A stretch of DNA of 37,820 nt from GCA-002731945 sp913047775 (GCA_913047775.1 CAJWUE010000010.1:1-37820), one strand, 5' to 3'. Positions 15,649 through 25,052 are shown, counted from the stretch's first letter. Translations and numbers: made by a program. The notes: generated by a model not told the origin, from the letters alone.

Positions 15649-16527
15649 TTATAGGGCCTCAGCTCCCGAAATTATTTCAATAAGTTCAGATGTTATAGTT
15701 GCCTGTCTGGATCGATTGTAAGTAATAGTTAATTGATCAATCATTTCGTCAGCATTTCTTGTTGCATTATTCATGGCTGTTAATCTTGCCCCCTGTTCAC
15801 TTGCAACATTCTCTAATAAAGCTCTAAATATTTGCACTGATAGATTTCTGGGTAATAAATCGTTTAAAATCTCTTCTTCATCAGGTTCATATTCGTAACA
15901 ATCGTTGTTATCTCCAATATTTTCAGAACTATCAACATCTAAAGGAATTAGACCTAATGCAGTCGGAACTTGGCTTAAAACTGATGCAAATTTTGCATAA
16001 TAAATTCGGCACTTATCAAATTCTTTATTCTTAAAAAGTTCAAGGACCTTTAGTGCTACTTCATCGGCTTGGTTGAATCCAACTGTTTTAATATCGGAAA
16101 AAATGTAAGACATTATAATTTTATCTCCAAACTCCCTATTTAAGATTTCCTTTCCTTTTTTTCCAACTGTAATAAACTTTACTTCTTTACCCTTCCCTAT
16201 TAATTCCAGAGCATCATTTTTTGCTAACTTTACAATAGAAGAATTAAAGCCACCACATAAACCTCTTTCTGACGAAGCAATTATAAAAAGATGAGTATCA
16301 TCCTTCCCTGTACCCACCAATAAGGGTGGTGCATTATCTTGCCCAAAAAATGACTTAGATAAATTTCTGAGAATGTCAGCTAATTTATCAGAAAATGGTC
16401 GTGCAGACTCAGCGCCTTCTTTTGCTTTTCTTAATTTTGTCGCAGCAATCATCTGCATTGCTCGAGTAATCTTCTGGGTTGAAGAAACACTCGTAATTCT
16501 ATTTCTAAGTTCTTTTAATCCTGACAA
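15649..16527 (-). CDS. atpG: ATP synthase F1 gamma subunit
   Basis: The rotating shaft of F1, 292 residues. The N-terminal coiled-coil helix begins SGLKELRNRITSVSSTQKIT and continues RAMQMIAATKLRKA; the middle has SSERGLCGGFN; the C-terminal helix contains LENVASEQGARLTAMNNATRNADEMI and NRSRQATITSELIEII. Both ends match gamma, so the start is right: the first codon is TTG at 16527, with AAAGAGAA about 5 bases upstream. It lies 10 bases after atpA. Confidence 0.97.
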   Translation of the reverse strand: MSGLKELRNRITSVSSTQKITRAMQMIAATKLRKAKEGAESARPFSDKLADILRNLSKSFFGQDNAPPLLVGTGKDDTHLFIIASSERGLCGGFNSSIVKLAKNDALELIGKGKEVKFITVGKKGKEILNREFGDKIIMSYIFSDIKTVGFNQADEVALKVLELFKNKEFDKCRIYYAKFASVLSQVPTALGLIPLDVDSSENIGDNNDCYEYEPDEEEILNDLLPRNLSVQIFRALLENVASEQGARLTAMNNATRNADEMIDQLTITYNRSRQATITSELIEIISGAEAL

Positions 16528-16537
16528 AATATTCTCT

Positions 16538-18070
16538 TTATTTTTTAAAATTTGAAGAATGAGACTGAATAGCAGCCTTAATTACTTCTTCGTTATCCAC
16601 GTTTAATGATTTTGATGTGCGAATATCATCAAGAACATGAGAGTAATCTTTTCTAATTAAATCCAATAATCCATCTTCAAAGGCTCCAATCTGATTCACA
16701 TCAATTTCATCCATAAAACCGTTTACACCTGCATATATTAGAACTACCTGCTCCTCTGTAGGAATCGGGGAAAATTGTTTTTGCTTTAGCAATTCAGTAA
16801 AGCGTTCACCACGAGCTAATAATTTTTGTGTTGATACATCGAGATCAGAACCAAATTGTGCAAATGCTGCTAATTCTCTATACTGTGCTAATTCGCCTTT
16901 TATAGAACCCGCAACCTGTTTCATAGCCTTCATTTGTGCTGAGGAGCCAACGCGAGAAACAGACAATCCAATATTAACTGCTGGTCTTATGCCTTGGTAA
17001 AAAAGATCAGTCTCTAGGAAAATCTGCCCATCAGTAATTGAGATAACATTAGTGGGAATATAAGCAGAAAGATCATTAGCTTGCGTTTCGATGATTGGTA
17101 AAGCGGTTAAAGATCCACCACCATTGTCATCATTTAATTTTGCAGCTCTTTCAAGTAACCGAGAGTGAAGATAAAAAACATCTCCTGGATATGCTTCTCT
17201 CCCAGGTGGGCGCCTTAATAGAAGCGACATTTGTCTATATGCCACAGCCTGTTTTGATAGATCATCATAGACAACCAGAGCATGCATAGCATTATCTCTA
17301 AAATATTCTCCCATGGTGCAGCCTGTAAAAGGAGCAAGATACTGTAAGGGCGCTGGCTCTGAAGCAGTGGCAGATACAACTATCGAATATTCCATCGCTC
17401 CATTTTCCTCTAAAGTTTTTACAATCTGTGCTACTGAGGATCTTTTCTGACCAATGGCTACATAAATACAATATAGCTTTTCATTTTCATTTTCCGACTC
17501 ATTAACCTGTTTTTGATTCAATATAGTGTCGATAGCAATAGCTGTTTTACCTGTTTGACGGTCTCCAATAATTAATTCTCTTTGACCTCTTCCAATCGGT
17601 ATCAATGAATCTATAGCCTTTAAGCCTGTCTGCATTGGCTCATACACCGATTGACGCGGAATTATACCTGGCGCTTTAACATCAACTCTCCGGCTATCGG
17701 CGGTGTTAATGGGACCTTTTCCATCGATAGGATTTCCCAATGAATCAACAACTCTGCCTAGTAATTCTTTTCCTACTGGCACTTGAACAATCTCGCCAGT
17801 ACGCTTCACAGTGTCGCCTTCTTTTATGCCTGTGTCATCTCCAAAAATCACGACCCCAACATTATCTTCCTCGAGATTTAGGGCCATACCTTTTAAGTCA
17901 CCAGAAAATTCGACCATTTCACCTGCTTCAACATTATCAAGTCCATAAACTCTAGCTATGCCATCTCCTACGGAAAGCACTTGACCAATTTCGGAAACTT
18001 CAGCCTCCTTCCCAAAATCCTTTATTTTCTTTTTTAATATTGCCGATATTTCTGCAGGTTGTATTTCCAT
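16538..18070 (-). CDS. atpA: ATP synthase F1 alpha subunit
   Basis: The 510-residue regulatory/structural alpha subunit. GDRQTGKT (169-176) is the P-loop, in the same place as in E. coli alpha; VVYDDLSKQAVAYRQMSLLLRRPPGREAYPGDVFYLHSRLLERAAK is the conserved central block, present in full along residues 268-313; the alpha-signature PAVNIGLSVSRVGSSAQ follows. It forms the alternating hexamer with beta and binds nucleotide non-catalytically. Its start follows the atpH stop by 2 bases, so the two are coupled. Confidence 0.99.
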   Translation of the reverse strand: MEIQPAEISAILKKKIKDFGKEAEVSEIGQVLSVGDGIARVYGLDNVEAGEMVEFSGDLKGMALNLEEDNVGVVIFGDDTGIKEGDTVKRTGEIVQVPVGKELLGRVVDSLGNPIDGKGPINTADSRRVDVKAPGIIPRQSVYEPMQTGLKAIDSLIPIGRGQRELIIGDRQTGKTAIAIDTILNQKQVNESENENEKLYCIYVAIGQKRSSVAQIVKTLEENGAMEYSIVVSATASEPAPLQYLAPFTGCTMGEYFRDNAMHALVVYDDLSKQAVAYRQMSLLLRRPPGREAYPGDVFYLHSRLLERAAKLNDDNGGGSLTALPIIETQANDLSAYIPTNVISITDGQIFLETDLFYQGIRPAVNIGLSVSRVGSSAQMKAMKQVAGSIKGELAQYRELAAFAQFGSDLDVSTQKLLARGERFTELLKQKQFSPIPTEEQVVLIYAGVNGFMDEIDVNQIGAFEDGLLDLIRKDYSHVLDDIRTSKSLNVDNEEVIKAAIQSHSSNFKK

Positions 18071-18072
18071 AA

Positions 18073-18642
18073 CTAAACCTCATTCATCATTGATTGCATG
18101 GATTTAAGGCGGCTAAGCAAAGAAGCGTCGATCATTTTGCTCCCAATTTTAATAATAAGACCACCTAAAATATCTTTATCTATTTCTATGTCCATCTCAA
18201 CGTCTTTTGAGTAACGACTCTGCAAAATAGATTTTATTTCTCTTTCTTGTTCTGCAGTAAGTTTGGAGCTAGATATTACTTTCGCGTTAACTTGTCCTTT
18301 GAGTTGATTCAGATAGGTTTTATACGCATCTATTACATCTGGAAGAACAAAAAGCCTTTTATTTGTACAAAGTACACCGATAAAGTTTTCAACAATCTCT
18401 GAAATTTCAAATATTTTTAAAACCGATTGCATAGCTGAAAATTTCTCTGAAGAACTAAAAATTGGACTTTCTATCAGTCTCTGCATTTCCTCACTTGATC
18501 TTATTGCGTCACCAATCATTGAAAGTTGCTCATTTATCTTAACAAGATTTTCTTCATTTCCTTCCTCTTGAACTAACTCAAAAAGCGCAAAAGCATATCT
18601 TCCTGACAAACCGACTGTATGATCTACTTCTGAATGATTCAT
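18073..18642 (-). CDS. atpH: ATP synthase F1 delta subunit
   Basis: A 189-residue delta subunit (OSCP type), which joins the peripheral stalk to the top of F1. It has the family's N-terminal helical bundle (LSGRYAFALFELVQEEG) and the C-terminal block SKLTAEQEREIKSILQSRY followed by DIDKDILGGLIIKIGSKMIDASLLSRLKSM. First gene of the F1 operon; the Fo genes (atpB, E, F, F') are not in the window, as is normal for alphaproteobacteria. The 137 bases between this start and the priA stop should hold the operon promoter, but I see no box pair close to consensus. Confidence 0.95.
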   Translation of the reverse strand: MNHSEVDHTVGLSGRYAFALFELVQEEGNEENLVKINEQLSMIGDAIRSSEEMQRLIESPIFSSSEKFSAMQSVLKIFEISEIVENFIGVLCTNKRLFVLPDVIDAYKTYLNQLKGQVNAKVISSSKLTAEQEREIKSILQSRYSKDVEMDIEIDKDILGGLIIKIGSKMIDASLLSRLKSMQSMMNEV

Positions 18643-18779
18643 TAATGATAACCCAATTTAATTAAGTAATTGAATAATATAGATAATTTTATTACATATC
18701 TCCCATTGGAATTCTGAAACTTTTATATGTTCGTGGTAACATAAGCTACTATTCCATGCAATATCTGATAGCAGATTCT

Positions 18780-20753
18780 TTATAAAAAGTCATAGGGGTC
18801 AACATCAATGATTACGCGCATAGAATTAGGAATTTTAATCTTTCCTATCCACTCTTTGATAAATCTTTGTATGTTAGAATTCTTAGCAGCCTTAATTAAA
18901 AAACGATATCTGACTCTATTACGTATCCTTATAATTGGAGATGGAGCCGGACCAAGAACTCTTATATTTTTTGAAGAAGGTATAAACGATTTTAGCTTAT
19001 CACAAAATTCTTGTACCTTTCCCTCATCTTTGCTTGATACTATTATGCTTGCCAATCTTCCGTAAGGAGGTAGCAATGACCTTTTTCTTATTTTAAGTTC
19101 TACTTCTGTAAAACCTTTCCTATCATTTTTGCATAGTGATTTGATAACAGGATGATCATGAAAGTAGGTCTGTATCATGGCGCTCCCTAATTTTTCTTCT
19201 CTTCCTGACCTTCCTGATACTTGATGCAAAAGTTGAAATGTTCTCTCAGAAGCTCGGAGATCGCTACTTAAGAAACCTAAATCAGCATCTAAAATGCCAA
19301 CAAGGGTAAGATTGGGAAAATGATGGCCTTTCGATATAATTTGGGTCCCAATTATAATATCGATACTTCCTTTATCTACCTGTTCAAGAATAACATTTGA
19401 CTCTTTAACATTATCTGATGAAAGCAGGGCGACATTAGCTTCGGGAAAAATATCTTTTACCTCCTCATTTATTCTCTCTATTCCAGGACCGTAAGGTATA
19501 AAAGAATTTTTCGCCTTACAAGAGTTACAAAAATCTTTATAAAAATCAGAAAATCCACATTGATGACACAACAAGGTGTTCTTTTCTTTATGATGCACCA
19601 AAAAAGAATCACATTTTCTACAATCAATCCTGTGACCACACTTCCTACACAAAGTTAAAGGCGCGTATCCTCTTCTATTCAGAAACAATAGGACTTGCTC
19701 TTCTTTTTCCAATGTTTGAATAATTTTTTTTTGAAGGGTAGGTGAAATCCACCGCCCCTTGTCAATATTCTCTTGTCTCATGTCAATAGTGCTAACTTCC
19801 GGAAGAATAGCCGGGCCTACTCGTTCCTTAATCCTTAATCGTCTATACTTTCCTTCTTTGGCATTTAACAAAGTTTCTAAAGAAGGTGTTGCAGAAGCCA
19901 AAATAACTGTGATCTTTTCAAATGATGCTCTGGATATAGCCATATCTCTGGCATTATAAATAACTTTCTCGGTTTGTTTATAAGAAGCATCATGCTCTTC
20001 ATCAACAATGATGAGTCCTAAATCTTTAAAAGGAAGAAAAAGAGCGGAACGAGCACCAACTACTAGTTTGGCATTACCGTTTACAATCTCTTTCCAAACA
20101 TTTGACCTTTCCGAAGCCTTCATCGAAGAATGCCATATTGCTGGTTTACTACCAAAGCGATCTTCAATTCTACTAACTAAAACATTAGTTAAAGCAATTT
20201 CTGGGAGTAATACTAAAGATTGTTTTCCTTGTTTTAAAACTTCATTAATGGCTTCAAAATAAATCTCTGTTTTGCCAGAGCCTGTGACACCATCTATGAG
20301 AAATCTAGAAAATTTACCTTCTTTTATCGACTTAATAATACTTGACGCACTCTTCTTTTGGTCCGAAGTTAAATCTAAATGAGTATCTTTGGATTTAATA
20401 TTATTAACCGTTTGAAATCTTTTTACGCTTCTTTTTGGTAACTGCAAAAGATAATCTTGGGGCAACACTAATCTCAATATCTTTCCTATTGCAACAATAT
20501 TATATCGGTGAAAAAAATTTAAAAAATCTACTAGATTCTTATTTAAACCTTCAATAGGTAAAATTTCTATCACTTCTTTTATTTTTTTTGGATCAACTTT
20601 ATCATCGCCATCATACCAGACTACCCCAAGCATAATTTTATTTCTAAAAGGCACCTTTACGAAAGTGCCTAGACTCACCTGAATGTCTTTAGATACGAAA
20701 TAATAATAGGTATCATCGTTATTAGTTGGTAAAAGGACAGAAATTTTTTGCAT
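18780..20753 (-). CDS. priA: Primosomal replication restart helicase PriA
   Basis: A 657-residue superfamily 2 helicase that rebuilds stalled replication forks. The N-terminal 3' DNA-binding domain covers about residues 1-100. The helicase core has the P-loop GVTGSGKT (155-162), DEEH (251-254), and SATPS (motif III). Eight cysteines in four pairs (CRKCGHRIDC...CNSC) form the zinc-binding insert near residues 375-415. The C-terminal motifs IIGTQIISKGHHFPNLTLV and QVSGRSGR are intact. It is shorter than the E. coli protein (about 730) but no core motif is missing. It starts 80 bases from the divergent transaldolase gene. Confidence 0.97.
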   Translation of the reverse strand: MQKISVLLPTNNDDTYYYFVSKDIQVSLGTFVKVPFRNKIMLGVVWYDGDDKVDPKKIKEVIEILPIEGLNKNLVDFLNFFHRYNIVAIGKILRLVLPQDYLLQLPKRSVKRFQTVNNIKSKDTHLDLTSDQKKSASSIIKSIKEGKFSRFLIDGVTGSGKTEIYFEAINEVLKQGKQSLVLLPEIALTNVLVSRIEDRFGSKPAIWHSSMKASERSNVWKEIVNGNAKLVVGARSALFLPFKDLGLIIVDEEHDASYKQTEKVIYNARDMAISRASFEKITVILASATPSLETLLNAKEGKYRRLRIKERVGPAILPEVSTIDMRQENIDKGRWISPTLQKKIIQTLEKEEQVLLFLNRRGYAPLTLCRKCGHRIDCRKCDSFLVHHKEKNTLLCHQCGFSDFYKDFCNSCKAKNSFIPYGPGIERINEEVKDIFPEANVALLSSDNVKESNVILEQVDKGSIDIIIGTQIISKGHHFPNLTLVGILDADLGFLSSDLRASERTFQLLHQVSGRSGREEKLGSAMIQTYFHDHPVIKSLCKNDRKGFTEVELKIRKRSLLPPYGRLASIIVSSKDEGKVQEFCDKLKSFIPSSKNIRVLGPAPSPIIRIRNRVRYRFLIKAAKNSNIQRFIKEWIGKIKIPNSMRVIIDVDPYDFL

Positions 20754-20833
20754 CTTAAATCATTAGCATTATATCAAAGATGATAATATTGTATTAAAAG
20801 AAGTTAATAAAAAGAAATTAAAGGAATTATTAC

Positions 20834-21490
20834 ATGAAATTTTTTATTGATAGTGTTGATATTGATGCAATTAAAGAATTTAACAAATCGGGAATGGTTG
20901 ATGGAGTAACAACAAATCCCTCAATAATAGCAAAATCAGGAAGAGACTTTAAAGAGGTTATCGAAGAAATATGTTCAATTGTTTCTGGTCCTGTAAGTGC
21001 AGAGGTAACCGCGATAGAATCATCTGGAATGATTGAGGAGGGTTTGTTACTAAATAGAATCGCAAGGAATGTAGCTATAAAGGTTCCATTAACATGGGAA
21101 GGCCTTGAGGCCTGTAAAAATCTTTCAGACCAAGATATCATGGTTAATGTAACCCTTTGCTTTTCTGCACAACAAGCACTTTTAGCCGGAAAGGCTGGTG
21201 CCACTTTTATTTCCCCTTTTATAGGGAGATTAGATGATATTGGGGAAGAGGGCATGAACCTAATCAGGGATATTAAAACCATTTACAATAATTATCCTGA
21301 AATTAATACTGAGATTTTGGCCGCTTCCATACGAAATATTGAACACGTTAAAAAAGCTGCGATTTTCGGTGCAGATATAGTAACTCTTCCACCACAAGTT
21401 GTAAGAGATTTGGCTCTACATCCTTTAACAGATAAAGGGTTAGAAGCTTTTCTCAACGACTGGAAAAACAGTGGTCAAAAAATCATCTGA
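20834..21490 (+). CDS. tal: Small (FSA-type) transaldolase
   Basis: A 218-residue single-domain (beta/alpha)8 aldolase of the small transaldolase / fructose-6-phosphate aldolase family. Lys83 (VAIKVPL) forms the Schiff base. The positions that distinguish the two activities are Glu57 (SAEV) and Phe129 (SPFIGRLDD), where fructose-6-phosphate aldolase has Gln and Tyr; this points to transaldolase, moving a dihydroxyacetone unit between sugar phosphates in the pentose phosphate pathway. AAAGGAA precedes the ATG by 8 bases. xerC follows after 3 bases, so the two share a transcript. The match to the family is strong; the specificity call is from the two residues. Confidence 0.9.
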   Translation: MKFFIDSVDIDAIKEFNKSGMVDGVTTNPSIIAKSGRDFKEVIEEICSIVSGPVSAEVTAIESSGMIEEGLLLNRIARNVAIKVPLTWEGLEACKNLSDQDIMVNVTLCFSAQQALLAGKAGATFISPFIGRLDDIGEEGMNLIRDIKTIYNNYPEINTEILAASIRNIEHVKKAAIFGADIVTLPPQVVRDLALHPLTDKGLEAFLNDWKNSGQKII

Positions 21491-21493
21491 CAA

Positions 21494-22759
21494 ATGCAAG
21501 AGGGATACGAAAATTTACCTAAATCAGCTGATTTCTCCTCAACGTCTCTAAATCTTAAAAATCTTTCAATAAAATTTATCAAGAATTTAATTATTATGGG
21601 CCGCAGCAAACATACGATAAATGAATATGCAAGAACAACTTCTGATTTTTTAAGATTCATAAACATCTACAAAGGGGAAATTGTTACTGAGGATTTATTA
21701 AAAAAAATAAGCACAGAAGATGTACAAGCTTATTTAGCTGATTATAAAGGTGATGAACCCCTAGAAGAAAAGAAGGCTTATCTCAGGAAAAATTTTAATT
21801 TTGAAACTAAGCCACCAAAGCACTTAAACAAAGAAAACAAAGGATGGATTTCAAAAAATAAAAAACTTGTTGGAGAGTTTGAGAATTTCTTCGAAGGTGG
21901 CATCCGTTCAGGACTTGAAATTAAGAATAAGTTTAACAAACACACCAATATGGAAACAAAAATAAAGAAAATGCAAAGAATAGGTTTCATAAAAACGAAT
22001 GAAATAAAGAATAAAAGCAATAGAAGTGTTGCTAGGTGTCAGTCAGTGATTAAGACCTATTTTAAATTTTTATCATCAACAAATAATTGGAGAAAGAATC
22101 CTATCCAAGATTTAGCCACCTCAAAATACTCAATTAAAATTGATCAAAGAATCTTTAAAGAAGAAGAAATAATTAATTTTTTAAATTTTATAGATCCAGA
22201 TAAAAATAAAACAAATGCAAAAAATTGGAATGGTTGGGAGCACAGGAGAGATCTAGCTATATTGTATCTAATATATTCTTCCGGCCTAAGGGTCTCAGAG
22301 GTTTTGCAATTTAAAATCGCTGATCATCCCTTTAAAGAGCAACAAATTATAAGAGGTAAAAGAGATAAGGAAAGATATATAGTAGTTCTTGATATTGTTA
22401 AAAATAAGATAGGAAAGTATTTAAATAAATTATCTGAAACCAATAAAGATTTAATTATAAGGCCCTCGGACCCGCTTTTTGTGAAAATAAGATCAAAAAA
22501 AATTAAAACTGTTACCAGTAGAGACATACAAAGAAGTATGAGAAATCTGGTACAGTTATACCCCAATAATCTTCCATCCTTTGCAACGCCCCACTCGCTT
22601 AGACATAGCTTTGCTACTCATCTTTTAAAAAGTGGAATAGACATAAGGAAAATTCAGGAATTACTGGGACACAAAAATTTATCAACTACCCAATCTTATA
22701 CCAAACTTGAGAATGATTATTTGAAAAAAGAATTTGATAAACTGCATCCTCACTCATAG
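21494..22759 (+). CDS. xerC: XerC-like tyrosine recombinase with a large insert
   Basis: A tyrosine recombinase of 421 residues, against about 300 for XerC. The catalytic set is complete: Arg266 (SSGLRVSEV), Lys289 (RGKRDKER), His367 and Arg370 (HSLRH), His393 (LLGHKNLSTTQ) and Tyr402. The N-terminal SAM-like core-binding domain is split: its first half (SKHTINEYARTTSDFLRF...VQAYLADYK) ends near residue 85, and the second half (NRSVARCQSVIKTYFKFL) begins at 176, leaving about 90 lysine/asparagine-rich residues between. Location beside priA and the transaldolase is the usual alphaproteobacterial place for xerC, so it is probably the chromosomal dimer-resolution recombinase rather than a phage integrase. 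The stop is 7 bases from the convergent lpdA stop. Confidence 0.85.
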   Translation: MQEGYENLPKSADFSSTSLNLKNLSIKFIKNLIIMGRSKHTINEYARTTSDFLRFINIYKGEIVTEDLLKKISTEDVQAYLADYKGDEPLEEKKAYLRKNFNFETKPPKHLNKENKGWISKNKKLVGEFENFFEGGIRSGLEIKNKFNKHTNMETKIKKMQRIGFIKTNEIKNKSNRSVARCQSVIKTYFKFLSSTNNWRKNPIQDLATSKYSIKIDQRIFKEEEIINFLNFIDPDKNKTNAKNWNGWEHRRDLAILYLIYSSGLRVSEVLQFKIADHPFKEQQIIRGKRDKERYIVVLDIVKNKIGKYLNKLSETNKDLIIRPSDPLFVKIRSKKIKTVTSRDIQRSMRNLVQLYPNNLPSFATPHSLRHSFATHLLKSGIDIRKIQELLGHKNLSTTQSYTKLENDYLKKEFDKLHPHS

Positions 22760-22766
22760 TAATAAA

Positions 22767-24170
22767 TTATATATGTATTGCACGATCCTCGACCGACAAA
22801 GCGGCTTCTTTTATAGCTTCTGATAAAGTAGGATGAGCATGGCATATCCTGGCAAGGTCTTCAGATGTAGCTTCAAATTCCATTGCTACAGCAGCCTCGC
22901 CTATCATAGTTCCAGCTTGTTCACCAATAATATGAACTCCAAGTATCCGATCAGTTTCACTTGAGGATAAAACTTTTACAAACCCCTCAGTTGTTTTATT
23001 AACTTTTGCTCTACCATTCGCTAGAAAAGGAAACTTCCCAACTTTATAATCGACAGAATCAGATTGTAATTGTTCTTCTGACATACCGACTGATGCTACT
23101 TCAGGATTAGTATAAATAACACTTGGTATAATATTGTAATTAACATGTCCTGGTTTACCGGCTATCAATTCTGCAACTGCTATACCTTCTTCTTCTGCTT
23201 TATGGGCAAGCATAGGTCCTTCGACCACATCTCCTATAGCCCAAATTCCTTCAACAGAAGTTCTGAAATGCTTGTCTATATCAATGAAACCATTGTCTTT
23301 GATGTTGATGATGGGGTCTTCAGAAAATAATCCATCCACATAAGGTTTCCTACCAGTAGAAACTAAAGCAATATCGGACTGAAGACTGTCTTCTTCTCCA
23401 CTCTTATGATCTTTCATTAAAATGTCCAAATCACCAGAATTCCTAGATATACTCAAAACCTCAGAATTCAAAATGAATTTTAAGCCCTGTTTCTGAAGGA
23501 TTTTTTGAAACTGTAAACTTACCTCAACATCAATACCTGGAGCAATTCTGTCCAAATATTCAATTACTGTTACTTCGGAGCCCAACCTACTCCAAACTGA
23601 TCCAAGTTCTAAGCCAATGTAACCTCCACCAATCACTGCTAATCTTGAAGGAACTTCATTCAGTGACAAGGTTTCTGTTGAAGATAGAATTTTTTTACCA
23701 TCAATTTCAACCCCTGGAATTGACGTTGAAACTGAACCTGTTGCTATAACAATATTTGAGGCAGTAATTTTTTCTTCACTTCCCTCCAAAGATGTCAAAA
23801 GTAACTCGTTTGGTGATATGATTCTAGCTTCAGCAAATATCCCTGTTATATCATTTTTTTTGAATAAAAACTCTATACCCTTAACATTACCATCAATACC
23901 TTCATTTTTATATTCCATCATTTCAGCAAGATTAAGAGAAACTTTTTCAGATTTTATCCCCATGGAAGAAATATTTTTTGCATCTGAATACAGTTCTGAG
24001 GCATGCAAGAGGGCCTTGGAAGGAATACATCCTATATTCAAGCAAGTACCTCCATGCTTTCCTCTTTTATCTATACAAACAACTTTTAACCCGAGTTGCG
24101 CCGCTCTAATAGCACACACATAACCGCCAGGCCCGGACCCAATTATAGCAACATCATATTCGTTAGACAT
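22767..24170 (-). CDS. lpdA: Dihydrolipoyl dehydrogenase (E3)
   Basis: A 467-residue flavoprotein that reoxidises dihydrolipoyl groups of 2-oxo acid dehydrogenase complexes and passes electrons to NAD. GSGPGGY (11-17) binds FAD; the redox pair is Cys43/Cys48 (GGTCLNIGCIPSKALL); GGGYIGLELGSVW is the NAD site; and the C-terminal HAHPTLSEA provides the catalytic His446-Glu451 of the partner subunit. It lies 3 bases after sucD and is the last gene of the run. No sucA or sucB is present between it and sucD, so it may serve a 2-oxoglutarate, pyruvate or glycine cleavage complex encoded elsewhere. Confidence 0.97.
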   Translation of the reverse strand: MSNEYDVAIIGSGPGGYVCAIRAAQLGLKVVCIDKRGKHGGTCLNIGCIPSKALLHASELYSDAKNISSMGIKSEKVSLNLAEMMEYKNEGIDGNVKGIEFLFKKNDITGIFAEARIISPNELLLTSLEGSEEKITASNIVIATGSVSTSIPGVEIDGKKILSSTETLSLNEVPSRLAVIGGGYIGLELGSVWSRLGSEVTVIEYLDRIAPGIDVEVSLQFQKILQKQGLKFILNSEVLSISRNSGDLDILMKDHKSGEEDSLQSDIALVSTGRKPYVDGLFSEDPIINIKDNGFIDIDKHFRTSVEGIWAIGDVVEGPMLAHKAEEEGIAVAELIAGKPGHVNYNIIPSVIYTNPEVASVGMSEEQLQSDSVDYKVGKFPFLANGRAKVNKTTEGFVKVLSSSETDRILGVHIIGEQAGTMIGEAAVAMEFEATSEDLARICHAHPTLSEAIKEAALSVEDRAIHI

Positions 24171-24173
24171 ACT

Positions 24174-25049
24174 CTACCTTCCTAAGACCTCTAATAAGGT
24201 TTTCCCTAAAGTAGCAGGAGAATTTGAAATAGTTACACCAGCACTCTTTAATGCTTCTATTTTATCATCTGCCCCGCCTTTTCCACCAGAAATAATTGCT
24301 CCAGCATGACCCATTCTTCGTCCTGGTGGAGCAGTTAAACCTGCAATAAAACCTACTACAGGTTTTTTAATCTTAGAAGATTTAATAAAATCAGCAGCTT
24401 CTTCCTCAGCTGTTCCACCAATCTCACCTATCATTACAATTGATTCCGTTTCATTATCAGATAAAAATAGATCTAAACAGTCAATAAAATTTGTACCATT
24501 TACAGGGTCACCTCCAATCCCAATGCACGTGGACTGACCGAGCCCACAAGCAGTTGTTTGACCAACCGCTTCATAAGTAAGAGTTCCAGATCTCGAAACT
24601 ATTCCAACAGACCCGGATCGATGAATATGCCCAGGCATTATACCAATCTTACACTTTTCTGGGGTTATGACCCCTGGACAATTTGGACCTATTAAACGTG
24701 TGTTTGATTTTGTTAAAGCATCTTTAACTTTGACCATATCAACTACTGGTATGCCTTCAGTAATACAGACTGCCAATTCTATTCCTGATTCAATTGCTTC
24801 TAGTATAGCCACACCGGCAAAAGGCGGAGGAACATATATAACCGTTGCATTGGCTCCAGTTCTATCAATTGCTTCGGAAACGCTATCAAATACGGGTAGA
24901 CCAAGATGTGTATTGCCCCCTTTTCCAGGAGTCACACCTCCTAGTATGTTAGTTCCATATTCTATAGCCTGTTGTGTATGGAAAGTCCCCTGAGAACCGG
25001 TGATACCTTGGCAAATAACTTTAGTGTTTTCATTAATTAAGACTGACAT
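24174..25049 (-). CDS. sucD: Succinate-CoA ligase (ADP-forming) alpha subunit
   Basis: The CoA-binding subunit of succinyl-CoA synthetase, 291 residues. The CoA-binding Rossmann part has CQGITGSQGTFHTQQAIEYG and GGVTPGKGG; GPNCPGVI follows; the active-site His that is phosphorylated is in GHAGAIISGGKGGADDK (about residue 247). It interconverts succinyl-CoA and succinate with ATP formation in the TCA cycle. It starts 3 bases after sucC ends, giving matched production of the two subunits. Confidence 0.97.
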   Translation of the reverse strand: MSVLINENTKVICQGITGSQGTFHTQQAIEYGTNILGGVTPGKGGNTHLGLPVFDSVSEAIDRTGANATVIYVPPPFAGVAILEAIESGIELAVCITEGIPVVDMVKVKDALTKSNTRLIGPNCPGVITPEKCKIGIMPGHIHRSGSVGIVSRSGTLTYEAVGQTTACGLGQSTCIGIGGDPVNGTNFIDCLDLFLSDNETESIVMIGEIGGTAEEEAADFIKSSKIKKPVVGFIAGLTAPPGRRMGHAGAIISGGKGGADDKIEALKSAGVTISNSPATLGKTLLEVLGR

Positions 25050-25052
25050 ATC

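Noticed and set aside
18763..18776. Five-base inverted repeat (ATCTG/CAGAT) just after priA, considered as terminator or operator
   Set aside because: The stem is too short, no T tract follows, and such repeats arise by chance at this base composition.
18643..18779. Search for the atpH operon promoter
   Set aside because: Several TA-rich hexamers exist but none pairs with a good -35 box at 16-18 bases, so no promoter is claimed.
20830..21282. 150-residue - strand frame opposite the transaldolase gene
   Set aside because: Antisense shadow of a conserved gene; it contains no recognisable domain.
21494..22759. Recombinase gene as sign of an integrated phage or island
   Set aside because: No tRNA, att-like repeat or phage gene is nearby, and its place between the transaldolase and lpdA genes beside priA is the usual chromosomal xerC location.
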